Shown: positions 23,398-31,901 of the stretch, one piece after another | Layout of the letters: each line of letters starts with the position of its first letter | Position numbering within the stretch: position 1 is the first letter of the stretch | DNA from: Phycisphaerales bacterium | GTDB taxonomy: Bacteria > Planctomycetota > Phycisphaerae > Phycisphaerales > UBA1924 | Direction of reading: 5' to 3' | Assembly (NCBI GenBank): GCA_035627955.1 | Contig: DASPKU010000016.1 | Span: forward strand, 1-48,065 | Length of the DNA stretch: 48,065 nt | Notes under the pieces: model-generated | Told to the model about the DNA's origin: nothing | The model's database searches: none | Seen by the model: the letters and a program-made list of their open reading frames with translations, nothing else | Program-made: the position numbers and the translations under genes

Positions 23398-24620
23398 TCC
23401 TGCGGTACGCACCAGCGCTGGTGGCGGGGACGGTGGCGCTCGTGTGCGCGCGGGCATCGCTCGCGCAGTCCACGCTGGTCATGCGGGCGGGGGCCGCGGC
23501 GCCACAAGGGCAGGTCGCGGGGGTCGGGCTTGAGGGAGTCAGGATCGCGCTCGCGGCACCAACAGGGATGGCGCCGGGCTCGGCGGAGCGCCTGGTGAGC
23601 TGGGATGTGGTGGCGCGGATCGAGGGGCCCTTGAGCGCGGAGGCGGCGCCGTTCATGCCGCTGGCTGAGTCGATGTGGCGGGCCCGCACGCGCTTGGAGC
23701 GCGGGGACTCGCTCGGGGCCGAGCCGCTGTTCGAGGAGCTCTTCGCCAAGTATGCGGGGCAGCGTGGGCCCTCGGCCGCGGTGGTGTGCGGCGGGCTGCT
23801 GCGGTGCCGGTTGATGGAAGGCGCGCAGACGGGCGCGGTCGCGCCGTTCCTGGCGTACGTGCACGCATTGCCCGAGGAGCACGCGGCGGGGCTGGCGATG
23901 CCGAGCTTTGAGCCCGCGGCCGCCGCGGCGGTGGATGCTTCGACGCAGGTGGCGCCCCTGCTCCCGCCCGTGTGGGTCAATGTGACGTCCGTGCAGGCGC
24001 TCGCGAACGCCTCGTGGCCGCTGAGCAACCAGGAGGGCGTCCGTGCGCGGGCGCTGGTGCTCCAGTCGCTGTACCAGCAGGCCGCGCGGTTCGAGGCGGG
24101 GCTGCCGGCCGAGACGCCGGTGCTGAGCGCTGAGAAGGACGACGGCGTGGCGCTGGTGGGCGAGGTTGTGGCGGCGCGGATCGGCAATGAAAACCAGCGG
24201 GCGGCGGCCCGTCAGGCGCTCGCGGCACGCCTGAAGAAGCGGCCGGTGGCGTGGATCGAGGTCTGGTGCCGCGTCGGCATCGGACGCTCGCTGCTGCGGG
24301 AGGGTTCGAGGGATGCGCAGCTGCTGGGTGTCAGCGAACTGCTCGAAGTGCCAGCACGTCTGGAGCGAGTGAACGCGTACCTCACGGGCATCGCGCTCGC
24401 AGAGGCCGCCGTCGCGCTGCACACGCTCGGCGACCACCCCGGCGCGACGCGACTCCGCACGGAGCTCAACGACCACTTCGCCGGGCACCCCGCGCTGGAA
24501 TGGGAGCAGCTGCGGTCCTGGCCCAACTACGCCCCGCCCAAGGCGGCGCCCGTGCTGCCGCTACCAAAGACAACGAGTGACGACCTGGAGTCCCCCAGCA
24601 TCAACGGAGGCCCTTCTTGA
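23394..24620 (+). CDS. Secreted protein of unknown function, 408 aa
   Basis: I do not recognise a family. A signal peptide (residues 1-24, cleavage near ARASLA-QS) is followed by a short beta-rich segment and then an Ala/Leu-rich helical body (about 80-370), suggestive of irregular helical repeats. The Pro-rich end is followed by a Ser/Asp tail. The start overlaps the VWA gene (ATGA), and its stop overlaps the exbB start (TTGA), so it is translated as part of this operon. Likely an envelope partner of the VWA-ExbBD complex. Confidence 0.8.
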   Translation: MILRYAPALVAGTVALVCARASLAQSTLVMRAGAAAPQGQVAGVGLEGVRIALAAPTGMAPGSAERLVSWDVVARIEGPLSAEAAPFMPLAESMWRARTRLERGDSLGAEPLFEELFAKYAGQRGPSAAVVCGGLLRCRLMEGAQTGAVAPFLAYVHALPEEHAAGLAMPSFEPAAAAAVDASTQVAPLLPPVWVNVTSVQALANASWPLSNQEGVRARALVLQSLYQQAARFEAGLPAETPVLSAEKDDGVALVGEVVAARIGNENQRAAARQALAARLKKRPVAWIEVWCRVGIGRSLLREGSRDAQLLGVSELLEVPARLERVNAYLTGIALAEAAVALHTLGDHPGATRLRTELNDHFAGHPALEWEQLRSWPNYAPPKAAPVLPLPKTTSDDLESPSINGGPS

Positions 24621-25447
24621 GTTCGATCATGTTCCACATCATGTCCGCGGTGGTGGCCCAGGCGGGCGACGCCGCGTCGGGTCAGGCGTCCACGCCCGCG
24701 GCGGAGTCCAGCCGCACGCTCTTCCAGTACATCAAGGAAGGCGGGGTCATCGGCGCGATCCTGATCTTCCTTTCCGTGGTGGCGCTGACGCTGCTGATCA
24801 TGCACCTGATCCAGGTGCGGCGGGCGCAGCTTATTCCGGTGGAGGACGCCACGGAGCTGCAGCGGCTGTTCCGTGAGAACGACATTCAAGGCGCAATCCG
24901 CTACTGCGAGCAGCGGGAGTCATTCCTGACCCGTGTCTTCGGCTCGGCGCTGGTGCGGTGCTCGCGGTCCCCCTTCGGCTTCATGGAGATCCGCACCGCC
25001 CTCGAGGAGGCTGGCCAGCGTGAGGCCGACCGCCTGAACAAGTCGATCGACTGGATCGGCCTCATCGCCGCGGTGGCTCCCATGCTCGGCCTGCTGGGGA
25101 CGACCATCGGCATGATCGGCGCGTTCAACAGCATCGGGCAGCTTGAGGGCGCCGCCCGTTCGCGCGAGCTGGCCGGGTTCATGTCCCTCGCCCTTGTGAA
25201 CACGGCCGAGGGTCTCGCAGTGGCCATTCCCTGCACCGCCGCGTTCTCGATGCTGCGGCGTCGGCTTGACCGCCTGGTGGCCGACGCCGGCGAGGTGGTT
25301 GAGAACCTCGCGGTGTACATAGAGAACCCCGCGGCCGGCGCGCCGAAAGCCCCCGCGGTTGTGCGTCCAACGCCGCGCCCCGCCACGCCCGCGCCGACCT
25401 CCGCGATGCCCGTGCCCGGCATGACCCCCGGGGTGCGGCCCACATGA
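24617..25447 (+). CDS. exbB: ExbB/TolQ-family proton channel protein
   Basis: ExbB-family proteins form pentameric channels that, with ExbD, convert proton motive force into mechanical work. The 276-aa product has TM helices at about 43-66, 145-170 and 186-212, a cytoplasmic loop, and the signature segments APMLGLLGTTIGMIGAF and LVNTAEGLAVAIPCTAAF with the channel Thr residues. A Pro-rich tail (about 240-276) is extra. The TTG at 24617 has GGAGG (24606-24610) at 6 nt. It overlaps both neighbours by 4 nt. The family cannot by itself tell TonB, Tol or other motor use. Confidence 0.93.
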   Translation: MSSIMFHIMSAVVAQAGDAASGQASTPAAESSRTLFQYIKEGGVIGAILIFLSVVALTLLIMHLIQVRRAQLIPVEDATELQRLFRENDIQGAIRYCEQRESFLTRVFGSALVRCSRSPFGFMEIRTALEEAGQREADRLNKSIDWIGLIAAVAPMLGLLGTTIGMIGAFNSIGQLEGAARSRELAGFMSLALVNTAEGLAVAIPCTAAFSMLRRRLDRLVADAGEVVENLAVYIENPAAGAPKAPAVVRPTPRPATPAPTSAMPVPGMTPGVRPT

Positions 25448-25854
25448 AGTTCCGTCCCCGCGGCGAACTCCCCGAAGCGCACTTCGACCTCACACCGATG
25501 GTTGATGTGGTGCTGCTGCTCATCATCTTCTTCACGCTGACCGCCCAGTTCGCCAACGTGCTGAAGACGCCGCTGGAGCTGCCGGCGGAAAAGGGCGCGG
25601 GGAAGCCGGACACGAGCGAGAAGGCAGTGGTCGTCGATCTGCTGGCGGACGGCGAGCTGCGGCTGGACGCCCGGCCCATCGCGCTCATGGAGTTCCTGCA
25701 GCGGATGAACCACGACATCAAGTCGGGCGAGGTGGAGCTGACCGTACGGGCTGACCGCGCGTGCCCCGCACAGCACCTCAACGCCCTCGCGTCGGGCCTG
25801 ACGCAAATCGGGCTGCGGAACTGGAAGCTCGCCACCGCGTCGGAGGGGACGTAA
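25444..25854 (+). CDS. exbD: ExbD/TolR-family protein 1
   Basis: The 136-aa product has the classic plan: short basic N-terminus, DLTPMVDVVLLLIIFF with the proton-carrying Asp21 in the helix, and a periplasmic domain (about 45-130). It overlaps exbB by 4 nt and is followed at 3 nt by a second exbD gene. Two ExbD proteins with one ExbB suggests a hetero-dimeric rotor core. Confidence 0.92.
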   Translation: MKFRPRGELPEAHFDLTPMVDVVLLLIIFFTLTAQFANVLKTPLELPAEKGAGKPDTSEKAVVVDLLADGELRLDARPIALMEFLQRMNHDIKSGEVELTVRADRACPAQHLNALASGLTQIGLRNWKLATASEGT

Positions 25855-25857
25855 TCA

Positions 25858-26271
25858 ATGCTCATCCGACGCAGCCAGCGCAAGGAGTTCCAGTTGCCGC
25901 GACTGCCGCTCGCGGCGTTCATCGACGTGACCCTGTTCCTGCTGCTGTACTTCATCCTCGCGAGCAACTTCGCGAAGGAGGAGTCGTGGCTGGATTCAAC
26001 CATCAGCACCGACCGGCGCGGCGCGGCCGCGGGCAACCTTCAGCCGCAGATCGTGACGGTAGGCGTGAACGGCGACAGCCCGTTGTTCCGCCTGGGCGAT
26101 CGGTTCTTCAATGACCGCGGCAGCCTGGAGGCGGTGCTGCGGCAGTTGCCTAAGGACGACGGGGTCTTCATCAAAGTGCCGGGCGACGTGCCGGTATGGG
26201 CGGCCACCATGGCCCTCCAGGCCGCGCGTGACGCCGGGTTCCACAAGGTCAGCTACGTGCCGGCGAAGTAG
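25858..26271 (+). CDS. ExbD/TolR-family protein 2
   Basis: The 137-aa product has the same layout as its neighbour: basic N-terminus, membrane helix AAFIDVTLFLLLYFILAS with Asp23 at the proton position, and a periplasmic domain ending in a TolR-like strand pattern (GVFIKVPGDVPVWAATMALQ). Sequence identity to ExbD 1 is low, so this is not a recent duplication and the two may have different partners. Confidence 0.9.
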   Translation: MLIRRSQRKEFQLPRLPLAAFIDVTLFLLLYFILASNFAKEESWLDSTISTDRRGAAAGNLQPQIVTVGVNGDSPLFRLGDRFFNDRGSLEAVLRQLPKDDGVFIKVPGDVPVWAATMALQAARDAGFHKVSYVPAK

Positions 26272-26283
26272 CGGGGGAGTATC

Positions 26284-29040
26284 GTGAGGGATCGGGCAGG
26301 AGCATGGTGGCTCGCGGCGGCGCTCGGAGTGATCCCAGCGGCGCATGTGTGCGCGCAGGACCTTCCCACGCTGCCGCCCCCGCCCACGCAGCCGGCGCAG
26401 GCCGTCACGACCAGCGACGAGGAGGTCGAGAACTACCTCGCAGAACACAACCTGCTGGAGGTGCTCGCGGCCCGCCTTCGGAAGCAGCACAAGGACGGCT
26501 CACAGGAGGAGCAGGTCCGCGCGGCCGAGCTGCTGGGCAAGCTCTACGTGCGCATGCTGACGGAGGCCACGGCGCCCGAGCAGCGGCAGCACATCGAGGC
26601 GATGTGCCGCGAGCTGATGAAGGACGAGCGGGCCAACACCTTCGAACTGCGCCTGGCGATGGCCAAGGCGACGTACCTCAAGGTGGAGGAGATCCTCGAG
26701 CGAGACCGGCTGCGGCTGGCGAGCAGCGAGGAAAAAGCCGAGGCCGACCGCGTGCTGCGGACCGTGCGGCCCATCTTCGACGAGATCGCCCGGCGGCTGG
26801 AGACCAAGGTGCGCGGCCTGGAGAGCAAGGAGCGCACGCAGACCGGTGACATGGATGCGCTGCGGGCGGAGCTCGCGGATGCCCGCCGCCTGCGCTCCCT
26901 CGCGTGGTATTACGCGGGCTGGGCGCACTACTACACGGCGTACCTAACGAACTCGCAGAGCGAGGCCCTGGAGGCGATGAAGCGGTTCGGCGGGCTGCTG
27001 AACTCGGTCTCGCCCGAGCGGGCTCCGACCGTCGACAGGATGCCCAAGAACCTGCTGAAGTACGAGCACGTCGCACGCGCGGCCATGGGGTGTGCGTTGT
27101 GCGCGTCAATCATGAAGGACGAGGTGCAGGCCAGCCGCTGGCTCGACGAGATTGAACTGGCGGAGGACGTGCCCCCAATCGTGTTCGACCAGCTGTTCTC
27201 ACGCCGCATCATCGTGCACGGCGCGGCCCGCCAATGGGCGGATATCGAGCGGGCGGTGCGGTTGCGGCGGCAGCCCGACCGCGACCAGGAGGTCAAGCCG
27301 TTGTCGGTGGGCGATGCTCGCCTGCTCGCAGTGGTGGCGCTGGAGGCCTCGAGGTCGGCGGGGAACAACAACCTGCAGAGCGAGGCGGAGAAGCAAGCGC
27401 AGGTAGCCCTCGGCGACCTGATCCAGCGGGGCGAGGCGGGGCACGTGCTGGACCTTGTGTCTCTTTACGGCACGACGCCCATCGGCCAGCAGGGGTTCAT
27501 CGTCAACTACGTCCGCAGCCTGCAGGCCTTTGACAAGGCCCGCCAGGCGCACAAGAACGCGGGCAAGGAGGAGGAGCCCACGGCGGACCCCACGGTGGTG
27601 AACCTGTACCGCGAGGCGGCCGAGCTGATCAGCACGGCCACGGCCAGCGACGACGCGGCGAGTTTCCCGCGTGAGCGTGAGAAGGCGGAGATCCGGCGCG
27701 GGCTGGCGCTGTTCTACGCCGGTGACATGGAGGCCGCGTCGCGCCAGTTCCAGGCCGCCGCGGCGGTGGCGGTCTCGCCCGAGACCAGGCGCGATGCGCT
27801 GTGGTACGCGATCGTCTCGCTGGACCGCGCTGTCGAAGCCGGGAATCGCGGGCTGGTCGGCGAGCGTGACCGGGTCGCCACGCTCTACCTCGAGCAGTTC
27901 CCGGCGTCGGAGAACGCGGCGCGGCTGCTGCTGCGGCAGACTCGGGCCGACCGGTTGACCGATGCGCAGGCGCTGGAGATCCTGCTGAAGGTGCCGCGGG
28001 ATTCCGGTGTGTACGAGGCGGCGCAGAAGCAGGCCGCGCGCCTGCTCTACCAGCTGTACCGCAAGGCCCCGCAGGAGGAGAAGGACTTCGCTGCGGTGCG
28101 CTTTGCCGACGTCGCCGAGGGCGTGCTCAAGCTCGAGCACACGCGGGCGATGGCCGACCGCGGTCAGGTGGCGAAGGACGCGGCCGCGGACCTGGTGATC
28201 CGGGTGCGCCAGCTTGCCGATGCGCTGCTGGCGATGACAGCGCCGGATATCGGTCGCGTGGAGGCGGCGCTGGCCTCACTGGACGCGGTAGCGGCGTTCC
28301 ACTCGCTGGACCTGTCAAGTCTGGAAGGGGAGCTCACGTTCCGGCGCGTGCAGATCGCGGTGGCGCAGGGCGACGAGGCGGCAATCGTGCGGCACACCGA
28401 TAGGCTCCGAGCTATGGGCGGAGCATTCGCGGATGCGAGCGACCGCGTGCTGTTCCGGCGGGCGCTGCGGCTGTTCAAGCAGAGCGGGGAGAACCCGGGG
28501 CAGGCGAGACAGGTGCTCCGCTATGGCCGGCGCGTGCTGGAGGGCAGCGGCGGCTCGCGCGACGCGTCGATCGTGGCGGTCCGCGACTCGGTCGCGCACG
28601 CGGCCGCGGTGATCTGGCGGGCTGAGCAGGACGCGGACATGCGCGACCTGGCCATCACGCTCGACCGCGAGCAGCTGGAGGCGGGGCAACGCACCGCGTC
28701 GAGCCTGCGGCGGCTAGGCGAGCTGCTGGAGGCCGCAGGCGATAAGCCCAAGGCGCTGGCGGCGTGGCGGGAGCTGCTCAATGGCATCCAGAATGGCACG
28801 CCCGAGTGGTACGAGGCCCGGTACGAGTCACTGCGGCTGCTGCTGGACGTGAGCCCTTCGGAGGCGGTCGATGCGATGAAGCAGCACAAGGTGCTGCACC
28901 CGGAGTTCGGGCCCGAGCCATGGGGGAGCAAGCTGCGCGATCTCGATGGGAGGATGCGGAGTGTGGCGCCTCAGGCACCCGCGACGCCTCCAACCGCGCC
29001 GACACCCGGGGGCGGCAGCGCGAAGGGCGGTGGGCGTTGA
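26284..29040 (+). CDS. Large secreted helical-repeat (TPR-like) protein, 918 aa
   Basis: No specific family recognised. A signal peptide (1-25, ending HVCA-QD) is followed by about 870 residues that are almost entirely amphipathic helix. Patterns such as Y-x-A-G-x-x-x-x-A and A-x-x-x-Y are typical of tetratricopeptide repeats, for example LFYAGDMEAASRQFQAAAAV and ARLLYQLYRKAPQEEKDFA. The tail is Pro/Gly-rich. The GTG at 26284 follows GGGGAG. It probably works as an extracytoplasmic scaffold for this operon's complex. Its stop overlaps the next start (TTGA). Confidence 0.85.
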   Translation: MRDRAGAWWLAAALGVIPAAHVCAQDLPTLPPPPTQPAQAVTTSDEEVENYLAEHNLLEVLAARLRKQHKDGSQEEQVRAAELLGKLYVRMLTEATAPEQRQHIEAMCRELMKDERANTFELRLAMAKATYLKVEEILERDRLRLASSEEKAEADRVLRTVRPIFDEIARRLETKVRGLESKERTQTGDMDALRAELADARRLRSLAWYYAGWAHYYTAYLTNSQSEALEAMKRFGGLLNSVSPERAPTVDRMPKNLLKYEHVARAAMGCALCASIMKDEVQASRWLDEIELAEDVPPIVFDQLFSRRIIVHGAARQWADIERAVRLRRQPDRDQEVKPLSVGDARLLAVVALEASRSAGNNNLQSEAEKQAQVALGDLIQRGEAGHVLDLVSLYGTTPIGQQGFIVNYVRSLQAFDKARQAHKNAGKEEEPTADPTVVNLYREAAELISTATASDDAASFPREREKAEIRRGLALFYAGDMEAASRQFQAAAAVAVSPETRRDALWYAIVSLDRAVEAGNRGLVGERDRVATLYLEQFPASENAARLLLRQTRADRLTDAQALEILLKVPRDSGVYEAAQKQAARLLYQLYRKAPQEEKDFAAVRFADVAEGVLKLEHTRAMADRGQVAKDAAADLVIRVRQLADALLAMTAPDIGRVEAALASLDAVAAFHSLDLSSLEGELTFRRVQIAVAQGDEAAIVRHTDRLRAMGGAFADASDRVLFRRALRLFKQSGENPGQARQVLRYGRRVLEGSGGSRDASIVAVRDSVAHAAAVIWRAEQDADMRDLAITLDREQLEAGQRTASSLRRLGELLEAAGDKPKALAAWRELLNGIQNGTPEWYEARYESLRLLLDVSPSEAVDAMKQHKVLHPEFGPEPWGSKLRDLDGRMRSVAPQAPATPPTAPTPGGGSAKGGGR

Positions 29041-31901
29041 GCGCCGACCTGTTCGCGAAGTTTCTTGGCGTCAACGAAGGCTCGAACGATCCGGGTGTGC
29101 TGCTTGGCGTCGGGCCAGCGCCCGTGAACGAGGGTGTCGTCGTCACGGCGCTCCAGAACCGGCTCACGCAGATCGCGGCGCACCCGGAGGGGCTGTCACC
29201 AGAGGCGGATGAGGTGCGGCTGGCTTTGCACGCGGCCGCGGCGCGCTTGCTGAGCCCGGCGGTGCGTCGGCCCGCGAGCGAGGCGGCAGCGCCAGTGGAT
29301 GCACAGCCGACACCGCTCGAGGCGGCGCTCCTGCTCACGCTCGCGACCATGGGCGGGTGGAACCCTCGGTCGCGCGAGCGGATCGGTGTGCTCGCGCAGA
29401 CGTACGGCGTGCCCGTCGAGCAGGTGGTCGCGCTGGCGGAGGGGTTGATGGGGCGGCCGGTGCAGCACCCGACCGCACCCGTGCAGCCGTCGAAAGTTGA
29501 CGTGACGAGAGCGGCGACCGCCGACGCGTGGAGCGCGGCGCGGTCCGGCGCGGCGCGGTTCAGGCCACCGCCAGTGGGGGGGGTGGTGGTTGCGCGGCCG
29601 TCGCGGCCTGATTTCGACGACGACCCGCCGGTAGTTACGCGGTCGGATCCCGGCAACCGTGTGGTTCGTAATCTCGTGATCTTCGGCGCGGTCGCACTCT
29701 TCGGCTCGGCCGCGCTCATCGTGCTCTCGGTGACGATGACGGGGCCCGGCTCGGATCCCGCGGCCGCGACCCCCGAGCAGATCGCGACGACCGACACCAA
29801 GTCAGCCCCCCAGGAGCTCTTCCCAAGCCGGCCGCGCGAGCAGAAGCCCAAGCCCGCGCCACCAGCCGCGCCGCCTAAACGGATCGGCGACTGGGACGAC
29901 CTGCTCCGCGCGGCGTCGGCGAGTGTCAATACGCTCAACACCGACACCGACCAGGGGCTCGCCGCACTCGAGAAGGTCTATGCGGAAATGTCGATGCGGT
30001 GGGTGGAGACCAGCGGCGACGGGATGCTCGCGGGCGTGGACCGCCTGGTGGAGTTCCTCTACCGCGCGAACACCAAGGGCGACGCGGCTGAGCGCGCCAT
30101 CGTGATGATGATCGCCGCCGGCCAGTCACTTCAAGGCCCGGAACGGCTCACGCCCCAGGCGGTGCTGAGGAGCGCGTGGACCTCCGGCGTGCTCGCACGG
30201 GTGAGCCGCGAGAAGGACCTGCCCGCGGGCGTGCGCAACCGCGTGCACGACGCGCTCATTGCGATGTTCCCGGGCGCGAGCGGGCCCGGTGAGACGACCT
30301 TCCACTCCGGGTGCATTGCCGCGCTGTCGACGGCCTCCGTGCGGCTGACCAACCAGAGCGCCGGGGGCACGGACGACGAGACCAAGGCCGCGCAGGAGGC
30401 TTGGAAGGCGTGGCTCACGGGTCTGGCTGCGATTGCCGGAGCCGAAACGCCGCTGTACACACGCCACGCGCTGCTGGCGCTCGACACCGTGCTCACCCGC
30501 GGACCCGACCCGCTGAAGAGCCGCGCGGCGTTCCAGGCGATCGGGGTGCTGACGACGGCCGTGCAGTGGCGGAAGGACGATGAATCGCGACTGTGGCTGC
30601 TGCGGTGGTTTGATGACGACGCGGTGACCTCGGGCGACCTGTACGCGGTGACCGCGGCCCTGGCAGGCGCGAGCGGGGCCGAGGGCGTGGACGGCTCAAT
30701 GGTGGTCTCCGGCGGCGCAGGGGCGGGTGATCGCACGGAAATGCGCGACCGCTACGCCGCGATGTGGGGGCTCGGCGCGGGTGAGACGCGCGATGCACTG
30801 GTGCAGCGCTGGATAGAGGCCGTCAACGCCCAGCAGGGAGCGGAGGCCTCCAACTCGAGCGACCCGCTCGTCATGGGGGAGGAACTCCTCCAGCTCGCCC
30901 GTTACAACCGGGCGGCGATGCTGCTGTGGGCCGGCGAGGTCGACGGGGTGGCGGACTTGCTCGAGCCAATCCAGCGCGCGAGCGAGTCGTCGCAGGACTT
31001 GACAGTGCGGACCAAGGCCGAGGCCCTGTACCCGGGCCAGGCCGTAAGTGTCGAGTGGCTGCGCGAGTACCTTGCGGCCGGGCAGAACATCCCGCTGCGC
31101 CGCGAACTGCTGGCGAAGATCACTGGGCCGTTCGACCCGATCGTCGCCGAGGTGCTGGTGGAGGAGGCGTGCCGCGGCTCGCCGATGCAGGTGCGGCAGG
31201 ATGCGAAGGACAAGATCATGCCCTTCCTGAACACGCCGCCCATGTTGAACGCCCTGCTGGAGTTCGCACCGCTGATGCCCATCACGCGTGAGAACGCGGC
31301 GCTGGTCGAGGCGGCAACGCTGACCCAGCTGCCAGGGCTGCGCGACCCGACATGGCGCGTGGCGGTCCGGCGGGCGCTGGTGGAGACCCTGCTCCACGTG
31401 TTGGCGGGCCAGAGCTCGCTGTCGCGCATCGATGGACTCGCCGAGCAGATTGCGGAGCTGTACACACCGCCCGCAAAGGCGACCGAGCAATCGGCCCCGG
31501 AGGGGCAGCAGGAGCCGCCGCCGGTCCGGGCCGCGGCAACGCAGTCGATCGATGTCGCGGCGGTGCAGCTGCGGCTGAGCCTCCAGCGCGAGGCGGAGAT
31601 GCTGGTGCCCACGGCCCGGGAGCCATACAACCTCACGCAGATGGAGCAGCGGCGGCGGGCACGCGCTGAGCTGGCGAACGGGCGGGTGCAGGAGTTCCAG
31701 GCCGAGCAGATCGCGATGTGCGAGCTGATGGCGTACATCTGCGTCGCCGAGCAGCCTAGCCGAGCGGCTCAGGCCGGGACGATCCTGAGCGAGATGGATC
31801 AGGAGCGACGCCGATGCAAGACGGCGTTCGAGCAGCTGGCGGTCACCGAGCGGGCACGCCTGCGGCTATGGATCTTGCGGTTCTCGGAGCGCAAGGCATG
31901 A
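29037..31901 (+). CDS. Bitopic membrane protein with cytoplasmic head and large exterior domain, 954 aa
   Basis: No family recognised with confidence. Residues 1-140 are helical and cytoplasmic; the first 80 (FLGVNEG ... LQNRLTQIA ... ARLLSPAVRR) recall the small J-like helical domains seen in planctomycete proteins, but the HPD motif is missing. A disordered linker leads to one helix (about 212-234, VIFGAVALFGSAALIVLSV), then about 700 residues of helical repeat. It thus spans the membrane as ExbB and the VWA protein do. The TTG at 29037 overlaps the previous stop by 4 nt; the open frame extends further upstream inside that gene but without a supported start. Confidence 0.8.
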   Translation: MSADLFAKFLGVNEGSNDPGVLLGVGPAPVNEGVVVTALQNRLTQIAAHPEGLSPEADEVRLALHAAAARLLSPAVRRPASEAAAPVDAQPTPLEAALLLTLATMGGWNPRSRERIGVLAQTYGVPVEQVVALAEGLMGRPVQHPTAPVQPSKVDVTRAATADAWSAARSGAARFRPPPVGGVVVARPSRPDFDDDPPVVTRSDPGNRVVRNLVIFGAVALFGSAALIVLSVTMTGPGSDPAAATPEQIATTDTKSAPQELFPSRPREQKPKPAPPAAPPKRIGDWDDLLRAASASVNTLNTDTDQGLAALEKVYAEMSMRWVETSGDGMLAGVDRLVEFLYRANTKGDAAERAIVMMIAAGQSLQGPERLTPQAVLRSAWTSGVLARVSREKDLPAGVRNRVHDALIAMFPGASGPGETTFHSGCIAALSTASVRLTNQSAGGTDDETKAAQEAWKAWLTGLAAIAGAETPLYTRHALLALDTVLTRGPDPLKSRAAFQAIGVLTTAVQWRKDDESRLWLLRWFDDDAVTSGDLYAVTAALAGASGAEGVDGSMVVSGGAGAGDRTEMRDRYAAMWGLGAGETRDALVQRWIEAVNAQQGAEASNSSDPLVMGEELLQLARYNRAAMLLWAGEVDGVADLLEPIQRASESSQDLTVRTKAEALYPGQAVSVEWLREYLAAGQNIPLRRELLAKITGPFDPIVAEVLVEEACRGSPMQVRQDAKDKIMPFLNTPPMLNALLEFAPLMPITRENAALVEAATLTQLPGLRDPTWRVAVRRALVETLLHVLAGQSSLSRIDGLAEQIAELYTPPAKATEQSAPEGQQEPPPVRAAATQSIDVAAVQLRLSLQREAEMLVPTAREPYNLTQMEQRRRARAELANGRVQEFQAEQIAMCELMAYICVAEQPSRAAQAGTILSEMDQERRRCKTAFEQLAVTERARLRLWILRFSERKA

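Noticed and set aside
28764-29036. Upstream extension of the 954-aa protein inside the previous gene
   Set aside because: The extension is Arg/Ala-rich shadow sequence; TTG at 29037 overlaps the stop exactly as at the other junctions of this operon.
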